This document shows, in pieces, positions 1-7,407 of a stretch of 22,372 bases of DNA. Origin of the DNA: an uncultured Acetatifactor sp. Lineage in GTDB: Bacteria; Bacillota; Clostridia; Lachnospirales; Lachnospiraceae. Below the pieces are notes generated by a model that saw only the letters and a list, made by a program, of their open reading frames with translations, did not search any database and was not told where the DNA came from. Where the stretch lies: assembly GCA_947631715.1 (NCBI GenBank), contig CANRMK010000006.1, positions 1 to 22,372 on the forward strand, in the 5' to 3' direction. The first letter of the stretch is position 1, and each line of letters begins with the position of its first letter. A program made the translations under genes and the position numbers.

Positions 1-534
1 ACGGATATCGTTACGGGCAGGCCCGTGTATTTCCGCATACGGGACATGAAAGCGGACATTGACAAGATCCGCGCATCAGCTTCTCTTCCGCTGGTATCCA
101 GAAACGTAAAGATCGGGGGAAAGCTGTATCTGGACGGCGGCATCAGCGACTCCATACCCATCAGGCAGTCTGTTATCGACGGAAACCGGAAGAATGTGGT
201 GATCATGACAAAAGAGGAGGGGTATGTCAGAAAACCCGCCAGGCATCTGGGCCTTGTCAAAGCCAGATACTTTAAGTATCCGAAAGTTTATGAACTGATG
301 GCAGAGCGCCATATCAATTATAATGAGCAGCTGGAATACATTGAACGCCAGCAGAAGCTGGGGAACGCTTTTGTGATCCGGCCAAAGACCGCCAGCAGTG
401 TGGGACGGGTGGAAAAAGACGCCGAGAAGCTCAGGGCGCTTTACCGGCAGGGATACGATGACGCACAGGAATGCTATGGACAGCTCGAACATTTTCTGGC
501 TGAAACGGAGGATTCCGGAATAAAATCGGAATAA
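1..534 (+). CDS. Patatin-like phospholipase family protein, C-terminal part (5' truncated by window edge)
   Basis: The reading frame is open from base 1 to the TAA at 532-534, so the gene starts upstream of the window; the first internal ATG (49) is not a plausible start. The visible 177 residues look like the second half of a bacterial patatin-like serine hydrolase. The motif LYLDGGISDSIPI near residues 42-54 fits the D-G-G/A motif that supplies the catalytic aspartate of the Ser-Asp dyad, and it is preceded by the typical ASASLPL segment. The GXSXG nucleophile motif would lie in the missing N-terminal part and cannot be checked. The family hydrolyses acyl esters of lipids; the substrate here is unknown. 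The C-terminal ~100 residues are charged and helical, as in the YjjU-like subgroup. The stop codon lies inside a short AT-rich tandem repeat. Confidence 0.8.
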   Translation, partial: TDIVTGRPVYFRIRDMKADIDKIRASASLPLVSRNVKIGGKLYLDGGISDSIPIRQSVIDGNRKNVVIMTKEEGYVRKPARHLGLVKARYFKYPKVYELMAERHINYNEQLEYIERQQKLGNAFVIRPKTASSVGRVEKDAEKLRALYRQGYDDAQECYGQLEHFLAETEDSGIKSE

Positions 535-550
535 AATTCGGAATAGAATA
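517..550 (+). repeat. Short degenerate AT-rich tandem repeat over the lipase stop codon
   Basis: GGAATAAAATC (517-527), GGAATAAAATTC (528-539) and a degenerate GGAATAGAATAG (from 540) follow each other directly. The stop codon TAA at 532-534 lies in the second unit. A further weak copy (GAAATAAAAT) follows around 561-570. It looks like local slippage and no function is evident. Confidence 0.6.
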
Positions 551-637
551 GAACGGATCCGAAATAAAATATAAAAATAATGGAAAGAACAGGTGCGCGA
601 AAGCGCCGAATTCGGAGTTTAGTTGGGAGTGTGGTTC

Positions 638-1507
638 ATGTCTGAGATCATAAAGGCGATCTTATACGGTATAGTAGAGGGAATTACGGAATGGCTGCCC
701 ATCAGCAGCACCGGACACCTGATCCTGGTGGAGCAGTTGATTCCCTTTCAGGGGACCAGCGAGGGGTTCTTTGATATGTTCGATGTGGTCATACAGCTGG
801 GAGCGATCCTGGCGGTGGTGGCGCTGTTCTGGAAACAGATCTGGCCCTTTGCCCTGACCAAAAAGGCGCGCTGGGGGCGGACGGGAGTTCTCTCTTATTT
901 TAAGACGGATATTTGGGTGCTATGGTTTAAAATATTGGTGTCCTGCGTGCCGGCGGCAGTGATAGGGCTGCTGTTCGACGATGTGTTCAACGCCCTTTTT
1001 TACAATCCTGTCAGCGTTTCGCTGGCGCTGATCGTCTTTGGCATTGCCTTTATTGTGATCGAGACCTGGAACAAAAACAGGGAACCGAAGGTAACGTCGC
1101 TTTCGCAGATTACATACCGGACGGCGCTGTTGATCGGCATTTTCCAGGTGATCGCCGCCGTCTTTCCGGGTACCTCGCGCTCGGGCGCAACAATCGTGGG
1201 AGCGCTGTTGATCGGCGTTTCCAGGACTGTGGCAGCGGAGTACACCTTTTTTCTTGCGATTCCGGTCATGTTCGGCGCAAGTCTCCTTAAGGTGGTGAAA
1301 TTCGGTTTCGGCTTTACGCCTGTGGAGCTGGCCCTGCTCCTGACGGGAATGGGGGTGTCTTTCGTTGTTTCGATCTTTGTGCTGCGCTTTTTGATGGGAT
1401 ATATCAAGAAGCATGATTTTAAAGTGTTCGGATGGTACAGGATCGCGCTGGGGATCGTTGTATTGCTGTATTTCCTCGCAGATTCCTCTGTTTTGTATTT
1501 TTTTTGA
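638..1507 (+). CDS. uppP: Undecaprenyl-diphosphatase UppP (BacA family)
   Basis: This integral membrane enzyme dephosphorylates undecaprenyl pyrophosphate to the monophosphate, recycling the lipid carrier for peptidoglycan and other wall polymers; overproduction gives bacitracin resistance. Both family signatures are present: the EGITEWLPISSTGH segment at residues 14-27 and the PGTSRSGAT segment at 177-185, which carry the conserved catalytic Glu, Ser and Arg residues. The rest is a run of hydrophobic membrane segments (about 45-65, 95-113, 127-142, 163-180, 203-220, 228-250, 266-282). The length of 289 residues is somewhat above the usual ~270. I chose ATG 638 over the upstream TTG 623 because GGGAG at 625-629 sits 8 bases before it. 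A promoter was not clear. The neighbours are not wall genes, so it is probably a stand-alone unit. Confidence 0.95.
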   Translation: MSEIIKAILYGIVEGITEWLPISSTGHLILVEQLIPFQGTSEGFFDMFDVVIQLGAILAVVALFWKQIWPFALTKKARWGRTGVLSYFKTDIWVLWFKILVSCVPAAVIGLLFDDVFNALFYNPVSVSLALIVFGIAFIVIETWNKNREPKVTSLSQITYRTALLIGIFQVIAAVFPGTSRSGATIVGALLIGVSRTVAAEYTFFLAIPVMFGASLLKVVKFGFGFTPVELALLLTGMGVSFVVSIFVLRFLMGYIKKHDFKVFGWYRIALGIVVLLYFLADSSVLYFF

Positions 1508-1537
1508 TACATTGACAACAAAAAACAGGAAGTAAAG

Positions 1538-1566
1538 TTGACAATTTCAGGGAAATGGAATAAACT
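1538..1566 (+). promoter_or_regulatory. Sigma-A-type promoter for the Lys/Ala-rich protein
   Basis: A perfect -35 TTGACA (1538-1543) and a -10 TAAACT (1561-1566) are separated by 17 bases. Transcription would begin near 1573, leaving a ~87-base 5' leader that contains the palindromic CAAGTTTAAGCTTG (1591-1604). Confidence 0.6.
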
Positions 1567-1659
1567 TATCTCTAGCAAGCACGATAAAATCAAGTTTAAG
1601 CTTGTTGAGGAGTAGAAAATCGGTTATTGATCACACGTGAAAAGAAGGGAGAGATCGAT

Positions 1660-2121
1660 ATGACAGCACCCAAGAAGACTGAGGCATCTGCGGCAAAGGC
1701 TTCCGAGACTGTAAAGGCTGAGACCGTAATGCCCAAGGCAACTGTGAAAAAGCCTGTTGCAGCAGCGCCTAAGGCTGAAGAGAAAAAGGAAGCAGCTAAG
1801 GCTGTCGCTGAGAAGAAAGACGCGGCGCCCAAGGCAGCTGAGAAGAAAGCGGCAGAGAAGAAGACCGCAGCGCCCAAGGCAGAGAAGCCTGCAAAGAAAG
1901 CGGCAGCTAAGAAAGCTGAACAGAAGAGTGAGATTCACGTTCAGTTTTCCGGCAAGTCCTATTCTCAGGATGAGCTTGTGAAGATCGCCAAGGATGTATG
2001 GAAGTATGATCTGAAGCAGAAGGCAAGGGATCTGACCAGCATCGAACTTTACGTAAAGCCTGAGGAAAATAAGGTTTACTATGTGATGAACAAGGAATAC
2101 ACCGGAGATTTCAATATCTGA
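1660..2121 (+). CDS. Histone-H1-like Lys/Ala-rich protein with C-terminal DUF6465-like domain
   Basis: The protein has 153 residues in two parts. Residues 1-~92 are almost entirely Lys, Ala, Glu, Pro and Thr, with repeated APKA and AEKK units and a basic end (KPAKKAAAKKAEQK), like eukaryotic H1 tails or the bacterial Hc1/AlgP-type tails. Residues ~93-153 form a compact domain (IHVQFSGKSY, then a helix, then IELYVKPEENKVYYVMN) resembling DUF6465, a small Lachnospiraceae domain of unknown function; this match is from memory. ATG 1660 is chosen over TTG 1627 because AAGGGAGAG (1645-1653) is placed just before it. It has its own promoter and terminator. Nucleic-acid binding is an inference from composition; a surface or ribosome-associated role cannot be excluded. 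Confidence 0.75.
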   Translation: MTAPKKTEASAAKASETVKAETVMPKATVKKPVAAAPKAEEKKEAAKAVAEKKDAAPKAAEKKAAEKKTAAPKAEKPAKKAAAKKAEQKSEIHVQFSGKSYSQDELVKIAKDVWKYDLKQKARDLTSIELYVKPEENKVYYVMNKEYTGDFNI

Positions 2122-2160
2122 GAATATTTTTTTCCGGGAATTAGTAAGCAGTGAGATCAG

Positions 2161-2195
2161 AGGAGAACATCTGTCAGCAGGTGTTCTCTTTTATT
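2161..2195 (+). terminator. Intrinsic terminator after the Lys/Ala-rich gene
   Basis: An 11-bp stem, GAGAACATCTG (2163-2173) with CAGGTGTTCTC (2178-2188), closes a TCAG loop and is followed by TTTTATTATTT. One G-U pair is included. It separates this gene from the heat-shock promoter. Confidence 0.9.
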
Positions 2196-2233
2196 ATTTA
2201 TAATTATTTTAGAAATAAAATGAAATAAAGCAG

Positions 2234-2262
2234 TTGACAATAAATGGGGTAAGTGATATTTT
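2234..2262 (+). promoter_or_regulatory. Promoter of the hrcA heat-shock operon
   Basis: The -35 TTGACA (2234-2239) and -10 TATTTT (2257-2262) are 17 bases apart. The predicted start near 2269-2271 lies just upstream of the CIRCE element, so HrcA bound there would block initiation or early elongation. Confidence 0.75.
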
Positions 2263-2276
2263 ATGGATAGCAAATG

Positions 2277-2303
2277 TTAGCACTCTCTTTTGTCGAGTGC
2301 TAA
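2277..2303 (+). promoter_or_regulatory. CIRCE operator (HrcA binding site)
   Basis: TTAGCACTC (2277-2285), a 9-base spacer, and GAGTGCTAA (2295-2303) form a perfect match to the CIRCE consensus. HrcA binds this inverted repeat and represses class I heat-shock genes. It lies between the promoter and hrcA, so the whole hrcA-grpE-dnaK-dnaJ unit should be under HrcA autoregulation, with GroE modulating HrcA activity as known for the family. Confidence 0.97.
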
Positions 2304-2313
2304 CAGCCTGGAA

Positions 2314-2319
2314 AGGAGG
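2314..2319 (+). promoter_or_regulatory. Strong ribosome binding site that points to an ACG start for hrcA
   Basis: AGGAGG at 2314-2319 is followed after 8 bases by ACG at 2328-2330, exactly where homologues have ATG (ACG-GAG-CTG-GAT-GAG against the usual M-E-L-D-E). No ATG, GTG or TTG occurs in frame between the upstream stop (TAA 2301-2303) and GTG 2367, and GTG 2367 has no ribosome binding site. Confidence 0.7.
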
Positions 2320-2327
2320 CGGCGGAA

Positions 2328-3356
2328 ACGGAGCTGGATGAGCGCAAGAAAAAAATCCTGCAGGCTGTGATCCGTAATTACCTGGAGACGGGTGAACCGG
2401 TAGGCAGCAGGACCATCTCTAAGTACACGGACCTGAATCTAAGCTCCGCCACGATCCGGAATGAGATGGCGGATCTAGAAGAGATGGGATATATTCTCCA
2501 GCCGCACACTTCTGCAGGCAGGATCCCCTCGGATAAGGGATACCGATTTTATGTGGATGCCATGATGGCGGAAAAAGACCGGGAAGTTGTGGAGATGAAA
2601 GAGATGCTGGTGGAGCGCCAGGATAAGATGGAAACGCTCTTAAAGCAGGTGGCGCGTGTCCTGGCCCAGAACACCCAGTATGCCACAATGATCTCTGCGC
2701 CGCAGGTGAAGCGGAACAAGCTGAAATTCATTCAGCTGTCCCGGGTAGATGCGGGTCAGCTCCTGGCAGTCATCGTAATAGAGGGAAATGTGATCAAGAA
2801 CAATATTCTCTCTGTGGATGAGGAACTGAGCGATGAGACGCTTTTAAAGCTGAATATCCTGCTGAACACACATTTGAACGGTCTGTCCATGGATGAGATC
2901 AACCTTGGAATGATTTCAGCGCTGAAGCAGCAGGCCGGCATTCACAGTGACATTGTCAGCGAGGTGATCGATGCGCTGGCCGAGGCGATCAAAGCGGAGG
3001 AAGACCTTGAGATCTATACCAGCGGCACGAATAATATATTTCGCTACCCGGAGCTGGCAGATCAGAAAAAGGCCAGCGAGCTGATCAACACGTTTGAGGA
3101 AAAACAGCTTTTGGGCGAGATTTTGCAGGAGGCCGGTCCTGAGTCGGAGAACACGGGGATTCAGGTATACATCGGAGAGGAGTCGCCGGTGCAGAGCATG
3201 CGGGACTGCAGCGTGGTCACGGCCACGTATGAACTGGGGGACGGCATGAAAGGGACCATCGGCATCGTGGGACCGAAACGGATGGATTATGACAAGGTGA
3301 TAGGTACGCTGAGGACCATACAGACACAGCTGGATGAGCTGTACAGAAAGGACTGA
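2328..3356 (+). CDS. hrcA: Heat-inducible transcription repressor HrcA (apparent ACG start)
   Basis: HrcA represses heat-shock operons by binding CIRCE, and a perfect CIRCE lies 24 bases upstream of this start. The winged-helix DNA-binding domain is residues 1-~75 (LDERKKKILQAVIRNYLETG, then the recognition part SSATIRNEMADLEEMGY and the SAGRIPSDKGYRFYV signature). A GAF-like domain with the inserted dimerisation region follows to residue 342. The total length of 342 is normal only if translation begins at ACG 2328; starting at GTG 2367 would remove 13 residues, including most of the first helix of the DNA-binding domain. A single C-to-T change at 2329 would restore the usual start, so this is either a genuine rare start codon, which would lower repressor levels, or a sequencing error. 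The gene is first in the operon with grpE 4 bases downstream. Confidence 0.93.
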   Translation, partial: TELDERKKKILQAVIRNYLETGEPVGSRTISKYTDLNLSSATIRNEMADLEEMGYILQPHTSAGRIPSDKGYRFYVDAMMAEKDREVVEMKEMLVERQDKMETLLKQVARVLAQNTQYATMISAPQVKRNKLKFIQLSRVDAGQLLAVIVIEGNVIKNNILSVDEELSDETLLKLNILLNTHLNGLSMDEINLGMISALKQQAGIHSDIVSEVIDALAEAIKAEEDLEIYTSGTNNIFRYPELADQKKASELINTFEEKQLLGEILQEAGPESENTGIQVYIGEESPVQSMRDCSVVTATYELGDGMKGTIGIVGPKRMDYDKVIGTLRTIQTQLDELYRKD

Positions 3357-3360
3357 TCAT

Positions 3361-4041
3361 ATGGCAGAACAGGAAAAACAGACCCAGGCAGAGGCCGCGG
3401 GGGAGGAAGAGAAAGCGGCGGATACGGCCGCGCCCAAGGCAGATGGATCCGGCGAAAAGGAACAGGAAGCGAAAGCCCCAAAGGATCGGGAGGAAGCCCC
3501 GGAGGAGCCAGAAGAGGCGGACGATGAGCCAAAGAATGAGGATGACAAAAGCTGGACGGAAAAGAGAGCTGCAAAGAAGCAGGCGAAACTGAATAAAAAA
3601 GAGGAAGCCCTGAAAGAACAGATCGCACAGCTGGAGGACAGAGTAAAGAGGCAGATGGCCGAGTTCGAGAACTTCAGAAAGCGGACGGAGCGGGAAAAGC
3701 AGGCTATGTTCGAAACGGGAGCGAAAAGCGTCATCGAAAAGATACTCCCCATTGTGGATAATTTTGAGAGAGGGCTGGGCACTGTTCCGGAGGAGAGCAG
3801 AGAAGACCCTTTTGTGGACGGTATGAACCGGGTGTACAGGCAGCTGCTCACAGAATTGGACAATATCGGAGTAAAGCCCATCGAGGCGGTGGGGCAGGAA
3901 TTTGATCCGAACTTCCACAACGCAGTGATGCAGGTCACCAGCGAGGAGTACGAATCCGGAGTGGTGGCCCAGGAGCTCCAGAAAGGCTACACTTACAGAG
4001 ATTCGGTAGTGCGCCACAGCATGGTGGCCGTGGTGGAATAG
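3361..4041 (+). CDS. grpE: Nucleotide exchange factor GrpE
   Basis: GrpE releases ADP from DnaK and is a thermosensor of the chaperone cycle. The 226 residues begin with a long acidic, low-complexity tail (about 1-80, rich in Glu, Lys, Ala and Pro), followed by the dimeric coiled coil (about 75-135, including the conserved FENFRKRTEREK) and the C-terminal beta domain that contacts DnaK (QEFDPNFHNAVMQ and GYTYRDSVVRHSMVAVV). ATG 3361 is chosen over the upstream in-frame ATG 3334, which lies inside hrcA; AAAGGA (3347-3352) serves as ribosome binding site. The gene starts 4 bases after the hrcA stop, suggesting translational coupling. The disordered N-terminal tail is longer than in E. coli GrpE but is common in clostridial homologues. 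Confidence 0.97.
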   Translation: MAEQEKQTQAEAAGEEEKAADTAAPKADGSGEKEQEAKAPKDREEAPEEPEEADDEPKNEDDKSWTEKRAAKKQAKLNKKEEALKEQIAQLEDRVKRQMAEFENFRKRTEREKQAMFETGAKSVIEKILPIVDNFERGLGTVPEESREDPFVDGMNRVYRQLLTELDNIGVKPIEAVGQEFDPNFHNAVMQVTSEEYESGVVAQELQKGYTYRDSVVRHSMVAVVE

Positions 4042-4073
4042 CGGATCGGAACCGGGAAAGAAGTCTTATATAT

Positions 4074-4105
4074 TTATATAAACAGCAAATTATATAAACA
4101 GCAAA
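4074..4105 (+). repeat. Perfect 16-bp tandem duplication in the grpE-dnaK gap
   Basis: TTATATAAACAGCAAA occurs at 4074-4089 and again, directly adjacent, at 4090-4105, ending 8 bases before the dnaK ribosome binding site. It enlarges an AU-rich, unstructured leader, which might favour dnaK translation or RNase cleavage; that is speculation. Confidence 0.85.
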
Positions 4106-4129
4106 TAAAAAACAGGAGGATATGAAAAA

Positions 4130-6013
4130 ATGAGCAAAATCGTAGGTATTGACTTAGGTACAACAAACAGCTGTGTAGCCGTAATGGAGGGCGGAAAGCC
4201 TACCGTTATCGCAAATGCGGAGGGCGCAAGGACCACACCGTCCGTGGTGGCATTCACAAAGACCGGCGAGAGGCTGGTAGGTGAGCCTGCAAAGCGCCAG
4301 GCAGTTACAAATGCCGAGAAGACCATTTCTTCCATCAAGAGGGATATGGGTACTGACAGAGGCAGGACCATCGACGGCAAGAAGTACTCCCCTCAGCAGA
4401 TCTCGGCAATGATTCTGCAGAAGCTGAAAGCGGATGCAGAAAGCTATCTGGGTGAAAAAGTGACGGATGCCGTGATCACGGTTCCCGCGTACTTTAATGA
4501 CGCACAGCGTCAGGCTACCAAGGACGCCGGAAAGATCGCAGGCCTGGACGTAAAGCGTATCATCAACGAGCCCACCGCCGCTGCTCTGGCTTATGGCCTT
4601 GACAACGAGAAAGAGCAGAATATCATGGTATATGACCTGGGCGGCGGTACTTTCGATGTGTCCATTATTGAGATCGGCGACGGTGTCATCTCTGTGCTGG
4701 CGACCAACGGCGACACTCATCTGGGCGGCGATGACTTTGACGAGAAGATCATTCAGTGGATGCTGTCCGAGTTCAAAAAGGCGGAGGGCGTGGACCTGTC
4801 CGGCGATAAGATGGCGATGCAGAGACTGAAAGAGGCGGCAGAGAAAGCGAAGAAAGAGCTTTCCAGCGCGATGACTACCAACATCAACCTGCCTTTCATC
4901 ACCGCTACTTCCGAGGGACCCAAACACTTTGACATGAATTTAAGCCGCGCCCAGTTCGATGAGCTGACTAGGGATCTGGTAGATAAGACGGCGATCCCTG
5001 TGCAGAATGCAATGAAAGATGCGGGGCTGACCAATGCGGATCTTGGCCAGGTGCTTCTGGTGGGCGGTTCCACCCGTATCCCTGCGGTGCAGGATAAGGT
5101 GAGACAGCTTACCGGCAAGGAGCCCAGCAAGTCTCTGAATCCTGACGAGTGCGTTGCCATCGGCGCTTCCGTGCAGGGCGGTAAGCTGGCCGGCGATACC
5201 GGCGCAGGCGAGATCCTGCTTCTGGACGTAACGCCTCTGTCCCTGTCCATTGAGACTATGGGCGGCGTTGCAACAAAGCTGATCGAGAGAAACACCACGA
5301 TCCCGACCAAGAAGAGCCAGATTTTCTCCACCGCAGCCGATAACCAGACCGCTGTGGACATCGTGGTAACACAGGGTGAGAGACAGTTCGCAAAGGATAA
5401 CAAGCTCCTCGGACAGTTCCGGCTGAGCGATATCCCTCCTGCAAGGAGAGGCGTGCCTCAGATCGAGGTTACCTTTGATATCGATGCGAACGGTATCGTA
5501 AATGTGTCCGCAAAGGATCTTGGTACCGGCAAGGAACAGCATATTACCATCACTGCAGGCTCCAACATGTCAGACGAAGAGATCGAGAAAGCTGTGAAAG
5601 AGGCAGCCGAGTTCGAGGCTCAGGACAGAAAGCGCAAGGAGGCTGTTGAGACCAGGAACGAAGCCGACTCCATTGTCTTCCAGACAGAGAAAGCTTTAGA
5701 GGAAGTGGGCGACAAGATCAGCGACAGCGACAAATCCGGCGTGCAGGCCGATCTGGATGCCATCAAGGCTATTCTTGAGAGGACGAAGGATCAGGAGATG
5801 AGCGACAGCGATGTAGATGAGCTGAAAGCTGCAAAGGAGAAGCTGATGAACAGCTCTCAGAGCCTGTTCACCAAGATGTATGAGAACATGCAGCAGGCCC
5901 AGGGCGGTGCGGCAGGCGCCGGCCCCGATATGAGCGGCGCGAACATGGGCGGAGACAGCAGCAGTTCCGGCTCGGACGATGATGTGATCGATGGAGACTT
6001 CCGTGAGGTCTAA
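4130..6013 (+). CDS. dnaK: Molecular chaperone DnaK (Hsp70)
   Basis: DnaK is the ATP-driven Hsp70 that binds exposed hydrophobic peptide segments with DnaJ and GrpE. All nucleotide-binding signatures are present: IVGIDLGTTNSCVAV at the N-terminus, INEPTAAALAYGLD and YDLGGGTFDVSI in the first half, and VLLVGGSTRIPAVQ near residue 310. The substrate domain (from about 365, LLDVTPLSLSIET) and the helical lid follow, then a Gly/Ser/Met-rich linker and the acidic end DDDVIDGDFREV. The protein has 627 residues, within the normal range, and like other Firmicutes DnaKs lacks one stretch of the Gram-negative ATPase domain. AGGAGG at 4114-4119 lies 10 bases from ATG 4130. An earlier ATG at 4122 gives only Met-Lys-Lys-stop, with its TGA overlapping the true start (ATGA). 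Confidence 0.98.
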   Translation: MSKIVGIDLGTTNSCVAVMEGGKPTVIANAEGARTTPSVVAFTKTGERLVGEPAKRQAVTNAEKTISSIKRDMGTDRGRTIDGKKYSPQQISAMILQKLKADAESYLGEKVTDAVITVPAYFNDAQRQATKDAGKIAGLDVKRIINEPTAAALAYGLDNEKEQNIMVYDLGGGTFDVSIIEIGDGVISVLATNGDTHLGGDDFDEKIIQWMLSEFKKAEGVDLSGDKMAMQRLKEAAEKAKKELSSAMTTNINLPFITATSEGPKHFDMNLSRAQFDELTRDLVDKTAIPVQNAMKDAGLTNADLGQVLLVGGSTRIPAVQDKVRQLTGKEPSKSLNPDECVAIGASVQGGKLAGDTGAGEILLLDVTPLSLSIETMGGVATKLIERNTTIPTKKSQIFSTAADNQTAVDIVVTQGERQFAKDNKLLGQFRLSDIPPARRGVPQIEVTFDIDANGIVNVSAKDLGTGKEQHITITAGSNMSDEEIEKAVKEAAEFEAQDRKRKEAVETRNEADSIVFQTEKALEEVGDKISDSDKSGVQADLDAIKAILERTKDQEMSDSDVDELKAAKEKLMNSSQSLFTKMYENMQQAQGGAAGAGPDMSGANMGGDSSSSGSDDDVIDGDFREV

Positions 6014-6158
6014 GTTTGCGGTGTTGTTTTGAGCCGCATTCCAGAAAGGCTTTAGCAGGCATTTTTTGAAATGAGATATGATAAAAGATGGCACAGGATG
6101 CGGCAGATCGTCTGGAGCGGCGCGTCCTGTGCGGTCGTATTTGTATGAGGTGCAGATC

Positions 6159-7319
6159 ATGGCAGAACAAAAGCGAGATTATTACGAGGTTCTCGGCGTC
6201 GATAAAAATGCGGACGATGCCGCGATCAAAAAGGCATACCGCACTCTGGCGAAAAAGTACCACCCGGACGTGAATCCGGGAGATGCTGAGGCGGAGAAGA
6301 AATTTAAAGAAGCATCAGAGGCCTACGCTGTGCTCAGCGACCCTGAAAAAAGGCGCCAGTATGATCAGTTTGGACATTCTGCCTTTGACGGAGGAGCCGG
6401 CGGCTTCGATTTCAGCGGGGCGGATTTCGGCGATATATTCGGTGACATATTCGGCGATCTGTTCGGCGGCGGGCGCAGCAGCAGGGCACGCAGCAACGGC
6501 CCTATGAAAGGCGCGAACCTCAGGACCAGTGTCAGGATCTCTTTTGAAGAAGCGGTATTCGGATGTAAAAAAGAGATAGAACTGACGGTAAAGGAAACCT
6601 GTAAGACCTGTAACGGAACCGGGGCGAAGCCCGGCACCAGCCCGCAGACATGCGGTAAGTGCGGCGGGAAAGGCCAGGTGGTGTTCACTCAGCAGTCGTT
6701 CTTCGGGACGGTGAGAAATGTGCAGACCTGTCCCGACTGTCAGGGAACCGGCAAGGTGATCAAGGAAAAGTGTGCGGACTGCCACGGAACGGGTTTCATA
6801 CCCATGAAGAAACGCTATTCTGTGGATATTCCGGCAGGTATCGACAACGGACAGTCTACGCGTATGCCTGGCCTGGGTGAACCCGGCATCAACGGAGGCC
6901 CCAGAGGCGATGTGCTGATCGAGGTGATCGTGGGGCGCCATCCCATTTTCCAGCGCCAGGATTTTGACATTTATTCCACAGTGCCGGTGTCTTTTGCGGT
7001 AGCGGCGCTGGGCGGCGAGATCCTGATCGATACTGTGGACGGAAAAGTTATCTATGATGTGAAACCCGGCACCCAGACGGATACCAGAGTCCGCCTGAGA
7101 GGAAAGGGAGTTCCTTCCTGGCGGAACCGGGATATGCGCGGCGATCACTATGTAACGCTGGTAGTGCAGGTGCCCGATAAGCTGAAGCCGGAGGCAAGGG
7201 AACTGCTGAAGCAGTTCGACGAATTGACTGGAGACACCCTGAATGCGGCAAAGAATGCTTCGGAACCGGAAAACACCGCGGACAGCAAGGACAATAAGAA
7301 AAAGAAATTCTGGAAATGA
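6159..7319 (+). CDS. dnaJ: Co-chaperone DnaJ (Hsp40, type I)
   Basis: DnaJ delivers substrates to DnaK and stimulates its ATPase. The J domain covers residues 1-~72 with the HPD motif at 35-37. A Gly/Phe/Asp-rich region with repeated FGDIFGD-like units spans about 73-110. Four CxxCxGxG zinc modules follow (Cys148/151, 165/168, 191/194, 205/208), all intact, and then the two beta-barrel substrate domains and dimerisation tail up to residue 386. I chose ATG 6159 because the conserved N-terminus begins there and GAGGTG (6147-6152) precedes it; the upstream in-frame ATG 6078 has no support. The 145-base gap after dnaK is long for an operon. A TATGAT sequence at 6077-6082 could be a secondary -10 box, but it lacks a convincing -35. 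Confidence 0.97.
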   Translation: MAEQKRDYYEVLGVDKNADDAAIKKAYRTLAKKYHPDVNPGDAEAEKKFKEASEAYAVLSDPEKRRQYDQFGHSAFDGGAGGFDFSGADFGDIFGDIFGDLFGGGRSSRARSNGPMKGANLRTSVRISFEEAVFGCKKEIELTVKETCKTCNGTGAKPGTSPQTCGKCGGKGQVVFTQQSFFGTVRNVQTCPDCQGTGKVIKEKCADCHGTGFIPMKKRYSVDIPAGIDNGQSTRMPGLGEPGINGGPRGDVLIEVIVGRHPIFQRQDFDIYSTVPVSFAVAALGGEILIDTVDGKVIYDVKPGTQTDTRVRLRGKGVPSWRNRDMRGDHYVTLVVQVPDKLKPEARELLKQFDELTGDTLNAAKNASEPENTADSKDNKKKKFWK

Positions 7320-7334
7320 ACATAGTATTACAGG

Positions 7335-7364
7335 AGGGATTGCTGCAGTCTGGCAATCCTTTTC
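7335..7364 (+). terminator. Weak terminator-like hairpin between dnaJ and prmA
   Basis: GGATTGC (7337-7343) pairs with GCAATCC (7353-7359), extendable by two pairs, and is followed by TTTT (7360-7363). The short U run suggests partial termination, which would reduce prmA-rsmE expression relative to the chaperones. Confidence 0.5.
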
Positions 7365-7407
7365 CAGTATAGGCAGCGAGCCGCTCAGGCGGCGGAAAGA
7401 GGAAGAT

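Noticed and set aside
593..606. Small GCGC-GAAA-GCGC hairpin upstream of uppP
   Set aside because: It has a four-base stem only, no U run, and is not near enough to the start codon to suggest regulation.
1596..1877. Minus-strand Ala/Phe/Ser-rich frame opposite the Lys/Ala-rich protein
   Set aside because: It is antisense to a KAEP repeat; the plus frame has a promoter, ribosome binding site and terminator.
3217..4017. Minus-strand frame with a hydrophobic translation opposite grpE
   Set aside because: The hydrophobicity is a mirror of the Glu/Lys-rich codons of GrpE, not a membrane protein.
6077..6082. TATGAT as a separate dnaJ promoter
   Set aside because: No acceptable -35 lies 16-18 bases upstream; kept only as a remark in the dnaJ entry.
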